64,000 nucleotides of DNA from Arthrobacter sp. Leaf234 (lineage in GTDB: Bacteria; Actinomycetota; Actinomycetes; Actinomycetales; Micrococcaceae): NCBI RefSeq assembly GCF_001422665.1, contig NZ_LMLU01000005.1, positions 517,307 to 581,306 on the forward strand, written 5' to 3'. Every line of letters starts with the position of its first letter. The first letter of the stretch is position 1. The notes under the pieces were generated by a model. The model had not been told where the DNA came from and searched no databases. It saw nothing but the letters and a program-made list of their open reading frames with translations. Both the position numbers and the translations under genes were made by a program. Positions 44,218 through 54,407 of the stretch are shown in pieces.

Positions 44218-45551
44218 CAGTCGAGGACCGCCACGGCCCGGGCGCCGCCTCCGGCGCATCGGACCGCGCGCCGGTGAGGGCAGCGGACAGCGCCCCGGCT
44301 CCGGCCACCCCGCCGGGGGATACGCGCGACAGCGCCCCGGCTCCTGATCCGGCCACCGCACCTGCCGTCCCGACGGAGGCGCGGACGGACACGAGCCGCC
44401 TCGACGACGCGCCTGAGGCCGCGGCCTCGACGGCGTCGAAGGCGGTCTGGCAGCTGCAGCCGGACATGGCGACCGCCGGTCCGGAGGAGGCGGCGCCGGC
44501 CGGGCCCATCGAGCTCGACCGCGAGACCATCCGCCGGCTGGAGCGTGAACTGCTGGGAGCCGAGCGCACGCTGAAACGCCGTGACATCGCGGCGGGCGCA
44601 GGGGTCTCGCTGCTCTCGGCGCGGAAGCTGTGGCGCGCCATGGGCTTCCCGAACATCGGCGACGACGACATCGCCTTCACGGAGAAGGACCTCGGGGCCC
44701 TGACCACCATCATCGACATGGTGCGCCAGGAGCAGCTCACCGAGGACGCGGCGATCTCCATCACGCGAGCGGTCGGCCAGATGACGGACCGCATGGTCGT
44801 CTGGCAGATCGAGGCGATCGTCGAGGAGATGGTGGCCCAGCGCGGCCTCACCGACGCCGACGCGCGCAAGACCCTCGTCTCGGAGCTCCCGGACCTGATC
44901 GACCCGCTGGAGCGGACCCTCGTCTACGCATGGCGGCGCCAGATGAACGCCGCCGTGCAGCGGCTGGCCCTGCGCGCGGAGTCGGGGCTCGCGTCCAGCG
45001 AGGCGGGCCGTGACGGCGACGAGCAGGACGCCCCGCTGCCCCTGGCCCGCGCCGTCGGTTTCGCGGACCTCGTGTCCTACACGAGCCTGTCCCGCCAGAT
45101 GAACGAGCGCACCCTGGCCCAGCTGGTGCAGCGCTTCGAGAACAAGAGTGCAGAGATCATCTCCGTCGGCGGCGGCCGCCTCGTGAAGACCATCGGTGAC
45201 GAGGTCCTCTACATCGCCGAGTCACCCGAGGCGGGTGCGGAGATCTCACTGGCGCTCGCCAAGGCGTTCACGGAGGACGAGTTCCTGCCCTCCGCGCGCT
45301 GCTCCCTCGTCTGGGGACGGGTGCTCTCCCGGCTCGGTGACATCTACGGGCCGACGGTCAATCTCGCAGCGCGCCTCACGGCGCTCGCGGAACCCGGGGA
45401 GGTCCTCGTGGACGGGTCCACCGCCGCCACGCTCGACACCAACGAGAAGTTCGTCCTCACGCCCCACGCGCCCCGCCAGGTGCGCGGCTTCGGGGAGGTG
45501 CGTCCGGTCACCCTGGCGCGCGGGACCGGCAGCGGACTCGTCCTCGACTGA
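44214..45551 (+). CDS. Class III adenylate cyclase with an N-terminal regulatory domain
   Basis: This 445-residue protein has a disordered N-terminus (about 1-95). A helical regulatory domain follows (about 100-255; LKRRDIAAGAGVSLLSARKLWRAMGFP looks HTH-like), as in the autoinhibitory region of mycobacterial Rv1264. The catalytic domain is about 275-440. Metal-binding D285 (FADLVSYT) and D329 (TIGDEV), adenine-selecting K325 and D376, and transition-state N383 and R387 are all present, so it should make cAMP from ATP. There is no membrane segment. GTG 44214 overlaps the PH gene stop. Rv1264 is pH-sensing, so a similar input is possible. Confidence 0.88.
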   Translation: MTVEDRHGPGAASGASDRAPVRAADSAPAPATPPGDTRDSAPAPDPATAPAVPTEARTDTSRLDDAPEAAASTASKAVWQLQPDMATAGPEEAAPAGPIELDRETIRRLERELLGAERTLKRRDIAAGAGVSLLSARKLWRAMGFPNIGDDDIAFTEKDLGALTTIIDMVRQEQLTEDAAISITRAVGQMTDRMVVWQIEAIVEEMVAQRGLTDADARKTLVSELPDLIDPLERTLVYAWRRQMNAAVQRLALRAESGLASSEAGRDGDEQDAPLPLARAVGFADLVSYTSLSRQMNERTLAQLVQRFENKSAEIISVGGGRLVKTIGDEVLYIAESPEAGAEISLALAKAFTEDEFLPSARCSLVWGRVLSRLGDIYGPTVNLAARLTALAEPGEVLVDGSTAATLDTNEKFVLTPHAPRQVRGFGEVRPVTLARGTGSGLVLD

Positions 45552-45795
45552 GCACCGGGCGCCTCCCCGGCCGAGCGTCAGCATGCAGCCGCCCGGCCGC
45601 CCGGAGCGGAAGCCGGTGTAGCGGCGACCGGACGCCACGCCTCCGCCCCTGGCGTTCCCGCCGGACGCCCCGCGTTGGCACAACCGGCACGCCGTGCGAC
45701 ACTGCTAGCGACCATCCATGCGCCCGTCGCCCGTCCTCCGGGGCGTGCTCGCCGCGCGTCGGTGGCCCGCAGTACCGATCAAGTGGGGCACAAGA

Positions 45796-48700
45796 GTGAA
45801 GTTCGTAGGTCTCAGACGCGCGCAGGCGAAGCATCGCCGCGCCCTCTCGACGGCGGTCGCCACTGCCGTGACGGGTGGCGTCGTCGCCGGTGCGCTCCTC
45901 TATCCGGGCTTCGCGACCGCCGATGTCGACCTGAACGACGGCGGCGTGTGGGTCACCAACGAGAACCTCGGAATGGTGGGCCACCTCAACTACCAGTCAC
46001 GCCTGCTCGACGGGGGGTACGCGGCCAACAGCGACGCCTTCGACCTCCGCCAGGAGGCGTCGACGGTCTTCAACATCAACACCGACCAGTCGAAGGTCAG
46101 CCCCGTCGACATCGCCAACGTGGTGCGCGGCACGGAGGTGCAGCTGCCCGGAGCGGCCGAGGTGGCCATGGGCGGCACCACGGTGGCCGTCACCGACCAG
46201 ACATCCGGGACCGTCTGGATCACCACCGCCGCCGACCTCGCAGGCTTCGACGACCAGGAGGAGGAACCCGTGTCCTCCGGGCCGGGCTCGGTGGCCGCCG
46301 TCTCCCCGACCGGTCGCGTGGCGGTCGCGAACCCCGAGGACGCCACCGTCACCACCTACGATGTCCGGCAGGACGGTACGTGGGAGGAGCCCGACGTCCG
46401 CGAGTTCCCTGAGCTCGCCGACTCCGGTGACCTGCAGGTCGCCGTGATCGGGCAGGACGCGGTGGTCTTCGACCCGGCGTCCGGGCAGGTCCTCCTCCCC
46501 GACGGGACGCTGGTGGCGTTCGACGGCACCGAGCGGGCCGAGTTGCAGCAGAGCGGGCCCGCGGCGGACGCCGTCGCGATCGCGACCGAGACCTCGCTCA
46601 TCCAGCAGCCGCTCGACGGCGCCGACGCCGTGGTGACGGACATCGGCAACGGCCGGCCCGCAGCGCCCGTGGTGCAGGGGACGTGCCTGCACGCCGCGTG
46701 GGCCGGAGCCGCCACCTACCTCCGCGACTGCCGCGACGACGCCGACGACCAGCGCCAGGACATCCCGAACATCGGGGTGGAGTCCGAGCTGGTCTTCCGT
46801 GTCAACCGCGAGGTGGTGGTGCTCAACGACACCGCGGCCGGCGACGTCTGGCTCGTCCAGCAGAACCTCGAGCTGGTGGACAACTGGGGTGACATCATCC
46901 CGCCGAAGGACGAGTCCGACGAGCAGGACGAGGAGTCCGCGAGCGAGAACCCCGTCAACACGCTGCCCGACCGCTCGGGCGAGAACCGCCCGCCCGTCGC
47001 CACCGACGACAGCTTCGGGGCGCGGGCCGGCCGGACCACCATCCTCAACGTCCTCGACAACGACACCGATCCCGACGGGGACCTGCTGACGGCCACCCTG
47101 GCGGGCGAGCAGCCGGCGTCGGGCACGGTGCAGAGCATCTACGACGGCGCCGGCATGCAGATCGTGGTGCCCGAGGACGCGCCGCAGGGCAGGAGCACCT
47201 ACCGGTACGAGATCGAGGACGGACGCGGTGGGACGGCCGGCGCGTCGGTCACGGTGGACGTCCGCGGTCCCGACACCAATGAGGCGCCACGCGCGAAGCG
47301 GCCCACGACCATCCTCGTGGAGCAGGGCCGGAGCGTCAGCCAGAACATCCTGAACACGTGGGAGGACCCCGACGGCGATGACCTGTTCCTGGTCAGCGCC
47401 GCGCCCACGCCCGACGGCGACCAGGTCCGGACCCGCTCCGACGGGCTCCTGACCTTCCGCGACGTCGGCAAGAGCCAGGGCGTCAAGGAGGTCGCCGTCG
47501 TGGTCTCGGACGGTGCCGAGCAGGTCGAGGGCACGATCGTCTTCGACGTCCGTGCCAACGGCGTCCTGCCCCCGGTCGCGAACTTCGACCACTTCACCGC
47601 CGTCGTGGGCCAGGAGGTGCAGCTCTCACCGCTGCAGAACGACCTCGACCCGGCCGGCGGGCAACTGAGCCTCGCGCGGGCGGAGGCCACGGGTGGGGAC
47701 GCCCCGATCGCCCCCGACTACGAGACCGGGACGATCGCGTTCACACCGTCGGCCGCGGGCACCGCCTACGTCGAGTACCTGGTGACGAACGGCCCGCAGA
47801 CCGCTACCGGTCTCATCCGGGTGGATGCCCGGACCAGCGGGATCGAGGGAGCGCCGGTGGCCGTCCGCGACGTCGCGCTCCTGCCCCGCAACGGCGACGT
47901 CCTGGTGGACGTCCTGGCCAACGACACCGACCCGACCGGCGGCGTGATGGTGGTGCAGTCCGTGAGCACCCCGGACGGGTCACCGCTGGACGTCGCCCTG
48001 CTGGACCACGACATCCTCCGTATCCACGACGTCCGCAGCCTCAACCAGCAGACCACCCTGACGTACACGGTCTCCAACGGCACCGCCTCCGCGACGGGCG
48101 AGGTCAGCGTGCTGTCCGTGGCGGGACCGGAGACCCTGCTCCCGCCGCAGGCCACGCCCGATGCCGCCACGGTGCGCGTGGGCGACGTCGTGAACATCCC
48201 GGTGCTCGACAACGACACGCACCCCAACGGGGACGCCCTCACCCTCGATCCGGTGCTGGCCCAGTCCGTGGACCCCGCCGACGGCCGCATCTTCGCGTCG
48301 GAGAACGTGCTCCGCTTCGTCGCCGGTGAGACCGCCAAGACCGTCTACGCGATCTACGACGTCAAGGACAGCACCGGGCAGGTGGACTCCGCGGAGGTGC
48401 GGATCACCATCAAGGCGCGCGACGACGCGAAGAACGCCCAGCCGGTCCCGCGGAACCTGGAGGGCCGCGTGATCGCGGGGTCCACCATCCGCATCCCCGT
48501 GCCGCTGGACGGCATCGACGCCGACGGCGACTCGGTGTTCCTCACCGGGATCGACAGCGCGCCGCGCCAGGGGGCCGCCGTCCCCGGTACCAACTACATC
48601 GACTTCACCGCTTCCGCGACGGGCGCCGGGACCGACTCCTTCACCTACCGCGTGCGGGACCGCTTCGGCCTGGAGAACACCGGGACGGTGCAGGTGGGCA

Positions 48701-51700
48701 TCGCGCCTGCGGCGGAGTCCAACCAGCAGCCGGTCGCGGTCGACGACGGCGTCCTGCTGCGGCCCGGGCGGGCCATCGCCGTCGAGGCCCTGCGCAACGA
48801 CTCCGACCCCGACGGAGATCCCCTGCGCCTGGTCCCGGAGGCGCTCTCCGCGGAGCCTGCCGGGATGGCGCCGGAGATCCGCGACGGCCGCATCCTGTTC
48901 ACGGCGCCGGAGGAGCAGGGCACCTTCACGGTGCGGTACCGGGTCACGGACGGCCGGGGCGGGAGCGCCGACGCGGCGATCACCGTCACGGTCGACCAGA
49001 ACGCCGAGCTGCTCCTGCCGATCGCCCGCGACGACCGCGTGGAGCCGTCCGAGACCAGGGGGGAGACCGCCGTCGTCGTCCCCGTCCTCGACAACGACGA
49101 GGATCCCGACGGTGTCCGCGAGGACCTCGAGGTGACCGTCGACCCCGCCTACGAGGGCGTCACGGTCGGCCGGGACGACGTGGTGACGGTCGATCTCACC
49201 GCCGAGGACCAGCTCATCCCGTACGAGGTCGAGGATATCGACGGGGGAGTCGCCCGCGCCGTGATCTGGGTTCCCCGCCTGGGTGAGCAGTACCCCACGC
49301 TGCTCTCCGACGCACCCCTCGACGTGACGGCCGGCGAGGACCTCGTCCTCGACCTCGGTGCCCTCGTCGAGGTACGCGAGGGGCGCACTCCGCGCGTCAC
49401 CGTCGCCGAGAAGGTCGTGGCCATCGGGGTCGACAACCAGGCCGAGCTGATCCGGGACCCGGGCACGCTCGTGTACGGCGCCGACCTCGACTATGCGGGC
49501 CGCGGGTCGATCACGTTCGAGGTGACGGACGGCAGCGGACCGGACGACCCCGAGGGGCTCAGCAGCACGCTGACCGTCCTGACGAACGTCATCCCCGCCG
49601 CGGAACGGAACATCCCCCCGACGCTGACCTCCGGGTCGCTCGAACCGGCGATCGCGGAGCCGGCGGCATCCCTCGACCTCCGGCAGCTGGCCGGCGACGC
49701 CAACCCCGAGGACGTCGACTCGCTCGCGTTCGCGGTCGAGGGCGAGGTCCCGCCGGGGTTCGACGCCACGCTCGACGGGTCCGTGCTCGAGGTCCGCGCG
49801 ACGGATGCTGCGCGCCCCGGGACGGTCGGCCGCCTCGGCATCTCCGTCACCGACGGCCAGGAGACGGCCATCAACGTCGTGGAACTCACCGTCCTCGCGT
49901 CCAGCCGCCCGCTCGCCGTCGCGAACACCGACGTGGTCCCCAAGGCCATCCAGGGTGAGCCCGTCACGGTGCCGGTCCTCGAGAACGACGCCAACCCGTT
50001 CGAGGACACGCCGCTGACCGTCGTGGACGCCACCGCCGACGGGAACGGCACCGCCACCCTGCAGGGCGACGCCGTCGTCGTGACTCCCGCAGCGGACTTC
50101 GTGGGCAGCATGACGGTCCAGTACACCGTGGGGGACAAGACCGGGGACAGCAACCGGTACGCGACCGGGCAGATCCGCCTCACCGTCGAGGGCACGCCGG
50201 GTGCGCCGGGCACGCCCACCGTCGAGTCCGTGCGCAGCAGGACCGCCGTGATGTCCTGGGATCCGCCGGCCAGCAACGGCTCACCGATCACCGGCTACAC
50301 CGTGACGGGAACCAGCGGCGTGACCCAGGAATGCCCCACGACCACCTGCACCATCACGGGGCTGACCAACAACGTCGAGTACGTTTTCCAGGTCACGGCC
50401 ACCAACGCGAACGGTACCTCCGACCCCTCGCCCGCGAGCGCCCCGGCCCGGCCCGACACCAAACCGGACCAGCCGGCCCCACCCACGCTGGTGTTCGGGG
50501 ACCGATCGCTGACGGTCGACTTCACGCCGCCCACCAACGAAGGGTCCCCGATCGAGGGCTACGAGCTGCAGATCTCACCCGCCCCGCCCCGCGGCGCGAC
50601 CCAGCGCTCCGTTGCGGGCAGCCCCGTGGTCTGGGAGGGCCTCGAGAACGGGACGGCCTACCGGGTCCGCGTCCAGGCGCGCAACGCCGCCCCCGACCCG
50701 TCCGACTGGAGCGACTACTCCGCCGCCGAGACGCCCGCCGGGCTGCCCGGGGTGCCGCAGGCGCCGACCACGACGCGCGCCCAGTCCGTCGGTGCACAGA
50801 GCCAGCTGTCCGTCGACTGGAACGACGCCGACCCCAACGGCGCCCCGGTGACGAAGTACCAGGTGCAGGAGTTCCGCGGGGGCGCCCTCGTCCGGACGCT
50901 CCCCGAGGCTCCCGCATCCCAGCAGACCATCACCGTGGACAACGCGGAAGCCGACTACTCCTACGCGGTGCGCTCCTTCAACCGGGCCGGCTGGTCGGAG
51001 TACGGTGCGCAGTCAGCGCCTCGGCGCGCGGTCGGCAATCCGGCACCACCGGCCCCGCCGCAACTGGTCGAGGCGGAGACCGGTGGAGCGGGCCGCGCCG
51101 TGACCATCACCTTCACCCCGCTCTCCGCCGCCCAGCGCAACGGCGCCCGCGCGGGCGAGGTCTCCTACGAGGCGAGCTTCAACGGTGGGGGCTGGCGGCC
51201 CCTGAGCCAGAACCAGACCGTGGGCGGCTTCGCCAACGGGGAGAACGTGACCGCGACCGTCCGGGCGCTCGTCGCCAGCGACGGTTCGAGCTACACGAGC
51301 GACCCGGGCGCGCCCTCCGCCGCCGTGCGGCCGTACGGCTCACCCGGTGCGGCCACGGCGTCCGGGCGGGACGGCCGGGCCGAGCAGAAGAGCCTCGAGC
51401 TCAGCTGGGGTGCTCCGAGCACCTCCGCGCACGACGTCCGCCAGATCCAGATCAGCATCGACGGCGGAAGCTGGGAGGACGTGGGCAACTCGGGCAGCAG
51501 GACCGTCAACACCAGCGGCTATGGCGAGCGCCATTCGATCAGGGTGCGCTCGCTCAACTCCCGCGACCAGCCGGGGCCGGTTGCCGAGGCCGCCGCACGG
51601 AGTGGCGAAGCCCCTCCACCGCCGCCCCCACCGAAGACCGAATGGACCATCACGGCCGGCGGTCCGGACCTGAGCTCGCGCAGCTGCATGGACCCGGCCA

Positions 51701-51921
51701 ACGGCACGAACTTCAACGACGCGACCCGCGACTGCGCCGGGGAGCACTGGATGTACAACAACACCTCCATGACCTCCAACTGCTACATCAACCGGGCAAG
51801 CGGGCCCTGGTACCGGCAGAAGTCCGGTCCGAACCGTGACGCCAACAACGACGGCCTCTTCCTGAAGGGCATCCACACCACGGCGGGCAACAACCCGCCG
51901 GACGGGATGCGTCCGTGCTGA
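45796..51921 (+). CDS. Giant surface protein with Ig-like and FN3 repeats
   Basis: This 2041-residue protein has a basic N-terminus, a signal anchor (about 18-38), and a region of about 330 residues that looks like a beta-propeller (DVDLNDGGVWVTNENLGMV, repeated DVWLV- and VWIT-type strands). An acidic linker follows (about 371-390), then about nine Ig/cadherin-like repeats with DNDTDPDGD-type turns, five FN3-like domains from about residue 1468, a proline stretch, and a 95-residue C-terminal domain with four cysteines, the last one being the final residue. GTG 45796 gives the family-like start MKFVGLRRAQAKHRR; ATG 45718 is possible. Acidic turns suggest Ca2+ binding. It leads the MoxR/kinase gene set and is probably the surface structure that set controls. 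Confidence 0.85.
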   Translation: MKFVGLRRAQAKHRRALSTAVATAVTGGVVAGALLYPGFATADVDLNDGGVWVTNENLGMVGHLNYQSRLLDGGYAANSDAFDLRQEASTVFNINTDQSKVSPVDIANVVRGTEVQLPGAAEVAMGGTTVAVTDQTSGTVWITTAADLAGFDDQEEEPVSSGPGSVAAVSPTGRVAVANPEDATVTTYDVRQDGTWEEPDVREFPELADSGDLQVAVIGQDAVVFDPASGQVLLPDGTLVAFDGTERAELQQSGPAADAVAIATETSLIQQPLDGADAVVTDIGNGRPAAPVVQGTCLHAAWAGAATYLRDCRDDADDQRQDIPNIGVESELVFRVNREVVVLNDTAAGDVWLVQQNLELVDNWGDIIPPKDESDEQDEESASENPVNTLPDRSGENRPPVATDDSFGARAGRTTILNVLDNDTDPDGDLLTATLAGEQPASGTVQSIYDGAGMQIVVPEDAPQGRSTYRYEIEDGRGGTAGASVTVDVRGPDTNEAPRAKRPTTILVEQGRSVSQNILNTWEDPDGDDLFLVSAAPTPDGDQVRTRSDGLLTFRDVGKSQGVKEVAVVVSDGAEQVEGTIVFDVRANGVLPPVANFDHFTAVVGQEVQLSPLQNDLDPAGGQLSLARAEATGGDAPIAPDYETGTIAFTPSAAGTAYVEYLVTNGPQTATGLIRVDARTSGIEGAPVAVRDVALLPRNGDVLVDVLANDTDPTGGVMVVQSVSTPDGSPLDVALLDHDILRIHDVRSLNQQTTLTYTVSNGTASATGEVSVLSVAGPETLLPPQATPDAATVRVGDVVNIPVLDNDTHPNGDALTLDPVLAQSVDPADGRIFASENVLRFVAGETAKTVYAIYDVKDSTGQVDSAEVRITIKARDDAKNAQPVPRNLEGRVIAGSTIRIPVPLDGIDADGDSVFLTGIDSAPRQGAAVPGTNYIDFTASATGAGTDSFTYRVRDRFGLENTGTVQVGIAPAAESNQQPVAVDDGVLLRPGRAIAVEALRNDSDPDGDPLRLVPEALSAEPAGMAPEIRDGRILFTAPEEQGTFTVRYRVTDGRGGSADAAITVTVDQNAELLLPIARDDRVEPSETRGETAVVVPVLDNDEDPDGVREDLEVTVDPAYEGVTVGRDDVVTVDLTAEDQLIPYEVEDIDGGVARAVIWVPRLGEQYPTLLSDAPLDVTAGEDLVLDLGALVEVREGRTPRVTVAEKVVAIGVDNQAELIRDPGTLVYGADLDYAGRGSITFEVTDGSGPDDPEGLSSTLTVLTNVIPAAERNIPPTLTSGSLEPAIAEPAASLDLRQLAGDANPEDVDSLAFAVEGEVPPGFDATLDGSVLEVRATDAARPGTVGRLGISVTDGQETAINVVELTVLASSRPLAVANTDVVPKAIQGEPVTVPVLENDANPFEDTPLTVVDATADGNGTATLQGDAVVVTPAADFVGSMTVQYTVGDKTGDSNRYATGQIRLTVEGTPGAPGTPTVESVRSRTAVMSWDPPASNGSPITGYTVTGTSGVTQECPTTTCTITGLTNNVEYVFQVTATNANGTSDPSPASAPARPDTKPDQPAPPTLVFGDRSLTVDFTPPTNEGSPIEGYELQISPAPPRGATQRSVAGSPVVWEGLENGTAYRVRVQARNAAPDPSDWSDYSAAETPAGLPGVPQAPTTTRAQSVGAQSQLSVDWNDADPNGAPVTKYQVQEFRGGALVRTLPEAPASQQTITVDNAEADYSYAVRSFNRAGWSEYGAQSAPRRAVGNPAPPAPPQLVEAETGGAGRAVTITFTPLSAAQRNGARAGEVSYEASFNGGGWRPLSQNQTVGGFANGENVTATVRALVASDGSSYTSDPGAPSAAVRPYGSPGAATASGRDGRAEQKSLELSWGAPSTSAHDVRQIQISIDGGSWEDVGNSGSRTVNTSGYGERHSIRVRSLNSRDQPGPVAEAAARSGEAPPPPPPPKTEWTITAGGPDLSSRSCMDPANGTNFNDATRDCAGEHWMYNNTSMTSNCYINRASGPWYRQKSGPNRDANNDGLFLKGIHTTAGNNPPDGMRPC

Positions 51922-52007
51922 CCGCGCCGTCGACGCCGCTCCCGTGAGCATCTGAGCTCCACCGACCGCCCCACCCACCCCACCCACCCCATTCGAGGAC
52001 GCACCAC

Positions 52008-52979
52008 ATGACCATGACCGCAGAACAGGCCACCTGGTTCGCCGGCACCTTCGACAAGCTCGTGGAGAACATCGGCGAGGCCGTGCTCGGCAAGACGTAC
52101 GTGGTCCGCCTCGTCCTCACGGCGCTGTTGACCGAGGGTCATGTGCTCCTCGAGGACGCCCCGGGCACCGGCAAGACCATGCTCGCCCGGTCCCTGGCCG
52201 CGACGGTGCGGGGCAGCCACTCCCGCATCCAGTTCACCCCCGACCTCCTGCCCTCGGACGTCACCGGCGTGACGATCTACGACCAGAAGACGCAGAACTT
52301 CGAGTACCACCGGGGCCCCATCTTCGCGAACATCGTCCTCGCCGACGAGATCAACCGGGCCTCACCCAAGACGCAGTCCGCGCTCCTGGAGGTCATGGAG
52401 GAGTCCCGGGTGACGGTCGACGGCGTCAGCTACACCAACGAGCGGCCCTTCATGGTCATCGCCACCCAGAACCCGATCGAGCAGGCCGGGACCTACCGGC
52501 TACCGGAGGCGCAGCTGGACCGCTTCCTCATCAAGACCGAGATCGGCTACCCCGACCACGCCTCCACCGTGAAGCTGCTGGGCGGCGCCGCCACACGGGA
52601 CCGTTCGCTGGCGCTCACGCCGATCATCACCACGTCCGCCGTCGTGGAGATGGCGGACCTCGCCGCCGACACCCACGTGGACCCCGCCGTGCTCGACTAC
52701 ATCTCACGACTGACCGAGCAGACCCGCAGCGCGCCCGAGACACGGCTCGGCGTGAGCGTGCGCGGAGCCCTCGCGATGGTGCGCGCGGCGAAGGTCTGGG
52801 CCGCGGGGCAGGGCAGGCACTACGTGCTCCCGGACGACGTCAAGGAGCTGGCCCCCTTCGTGTGGACGCACCGCTTCGTCATGGACCCCGAGGCGGAGTT
52901 CGCTGGGGCGACGGCGGAAGCCGTCCTCCGCCGCGTCCTCGACGACGTCCCCGCGCCCCAGCAGCGCCTGTCCGCCTGA
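52008..52979 (+). CDS. MoxR-family AAA+ ATPase
   Basis: This 323-residue protein has Walker A in EDAPGTGKTMLARSL (K56), a MoxR-type FTPDLLPSDVTG insert, Walker B in IVLADEINRASPKTQSALLE, sensor 1 in MVIATQNPIEQAGTY and the arginine-finger region LPEAQLDRFLIK. MoxR ATPases act as chaperones that remodel or mature partner complexes, usually together with VWA or DUF58 proteins. A DUF58 gene follows 27 bases later, as expected. ATG 52008 has only a weak GAGGA upstream; ATG 52014 is an alternative. Confidence 0.94.
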   Translation: MTMTAEQATWFAGTFDKLVENIGEAVLGKTYVVRLVLTALLTEGHVLLEDAPGTGKTMLARSLAATVRGSHSRIQFTPDLLPSDVTGVTIYDQKTQNFEYHRGPIFANIVLADEINRASPKTQSALLEVMEESRVTVDGVSYTNERPFMVIATQNPIEQAGTYRLPEAQLDRFLIKTEIGYPDHASTVKLLGGAATRDRSLALTPIITTSAVVEMADLAADTHVDPAVLDYISRLTEQTRSAPETRLGVSVRGALAMVRAAKVWAAGQGRHYVLPDDVKELAPFVWTHRFVMDPEAEFAGATAEAVLRRVLDDVPAPQQRLSA

Positions 52980-53006
52980 CGGCTGCACCGACCGGATGAG
53001 GACAGC

Positions 53007-54407
53007 ATGAGCTCCACCACGGCCCGCCGACCCCGCCGGTCCCGTGCGGCAGCGGACGGGACGACCGCGCAGCGGGCAGCGGCCGACCGCCCGCCGGCCG
53101 GCCGAGGGCAGGACCGGGCGGCACCTGGACGGCCGGCTGCCGGTCGAGGCGCGGTACGGGCGCCAGCCGGACGGACCACCGCCGGTCGCGTCGCGGCCTC
53201 CCGCATCGCTGCACTCCTGCGCCGAGCCCGAGAGCGCATCCGGCACGCCTCGGCACCGGTGACCGACGTCGTCGGGCCGCTCGGATGGTTGCTGCTCGGA
53301 CTCGTCATGCTCCTCGCCACGCTCGGGACGGCCCTCGGCTGGGACGAGGCCGTCATCGCGGCGGTGCTGGGAGCCATGCTGCTGCTCCTCGCCGTGGCCT
53401 TCATCCTGGGCCGCTCCGCCTACGAGGTGGAGCTGGACCTCGCCCGCACCCGCGTGGCGGTCGGCGACCGTGCCGTCGGCGGCGTCACCGTCGCGAACGC
53501 CTCGGACCGCACCCTGCTCCCGGCGTCGCTCGAGCTGCCTGTGGGAGCCTCCACCGCGCTGTTCCACCTGCCCCGGCTGCGGCCGGGGCAGGACCACGAG
53601 GACCTCTTCAGCATCCCGACCCAGCGACGCGCGGTGATCGTCGTCGGGCCCGTCCGCTCGGTGCGACAGGACCCGCTCGGACTGCTCCGCCGGCAGGTGA
53701 CCTGGACGGACCCGACGGACCTCTACGTCCACCCGCGCACCGCCCCGCTCACCGGCTCGGCGGCCGGTTTCATCAAGGACCTCGAAGGGCTCCCCACCAG
53801 GGAGCTCTCGAATGCCGACGTCTCCTTCCACGCGCTGCGCGAGTACGTGCCGGGCGACGACCGCCGTCACATCCACTGGAAGACCACCGCGCGCACCAAC
53901 ACCCTCATGGTCCGCCAGTTCGAGGAGACCCGGCGCTCGCACCTGGCCGTCGCCCTGTCGGTCACCACTGCCGAGTACGACGGCGAGGCGGCCTTCGAAC
54001 TCGCGGTCTCGGTCGCCGCGTCGATCGGGCTGCAGGCGCTGCGCGAGCAGCGGAACCTGAGTGTCCTGACGCAGGACGGCCCGCTGCGCTCCGAGACCGG
54101 CCGTGCCCTGCTGGATGCCGTGACGCGTATCGAGGGCAGGGTCCTCCGCGCCACCGCCGTCGACCTCGCACGCACCACGGCCGACGCCGTCCCCAACGCC
54201 TCCGTGGTGTTCCTGGTGGTCGGCGCGTCGGTCACGCCGTCGCAGCTGCGCTCGGCCGCGGCCTCGATCCCGCCCGGCATCCGCTGCCTGGCGATCCGGT
54301 GCATCGACGGAGCACCCGCCGCACGGTCGTCCATCGGCGACCTGACGGTGCTGACCCTCGGGGACCTCGATGATCTGGCCCTCGTCCTGCGGAAGGCCGC
54401 GGCGTGA
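53007..54407 (+). CDS. DUF58 membrane protein
   Basis: This 466-residue protein has an Arg/Ala-rich N-terminal tail of about 85 residues, two membrane segments (about 92-112 and 115-137), an outer or cytosolic beta-rich part, and the DUF58 core with REYVPGDDRRHIHWKTTART. The Arg/Ala tail is unusual in length. DUF58 proteins share the VWA-like fold region and are standard partners of MoxR ATPases. The following transglutaminase-fold gene overlaps by four bases (GTGA), the usual order in this gene set. Confidence 0.88.
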   Translation: MSSTTARRPRRSRAAADGTTAQRAAADRPPAGRGQDRAAPGRPAAGRGAVRAPAGRTTAGRVAASRIAALLRRARERIRHASAPVTDVVGPLGWLLLGLVMLLATLGTALGWDEAVIAAVLGAMLLLLAVAFILGRSAYEVELDLARTRVAVGDRAVGGVTVANASDRTLLPASLELPVGASTALFHLPRLRPGQDHEDLFSIPTQRRAVIVVGPVRSVRQDPLGLLRRQVTWTDPTDLYVHPRTAPLTGSAAGFIKDLEGLPTRELSNADVSFHALREYVPGDDRRHIHWKTTARTNTLMVRQFEETRRSHLAVALSVTTAEYDGEAAFELAVSVAASIGLQALREQRNLSVLTQDGPLRSETGRALLDAVTRIEGRVLRATAVDLARTTADAVPNASVVFLVVGASVTPSQLRSAAASIPPGIRCLAIRCIDGAPAARSSIGDLTVLTLGDLDDLALVLRKAAA

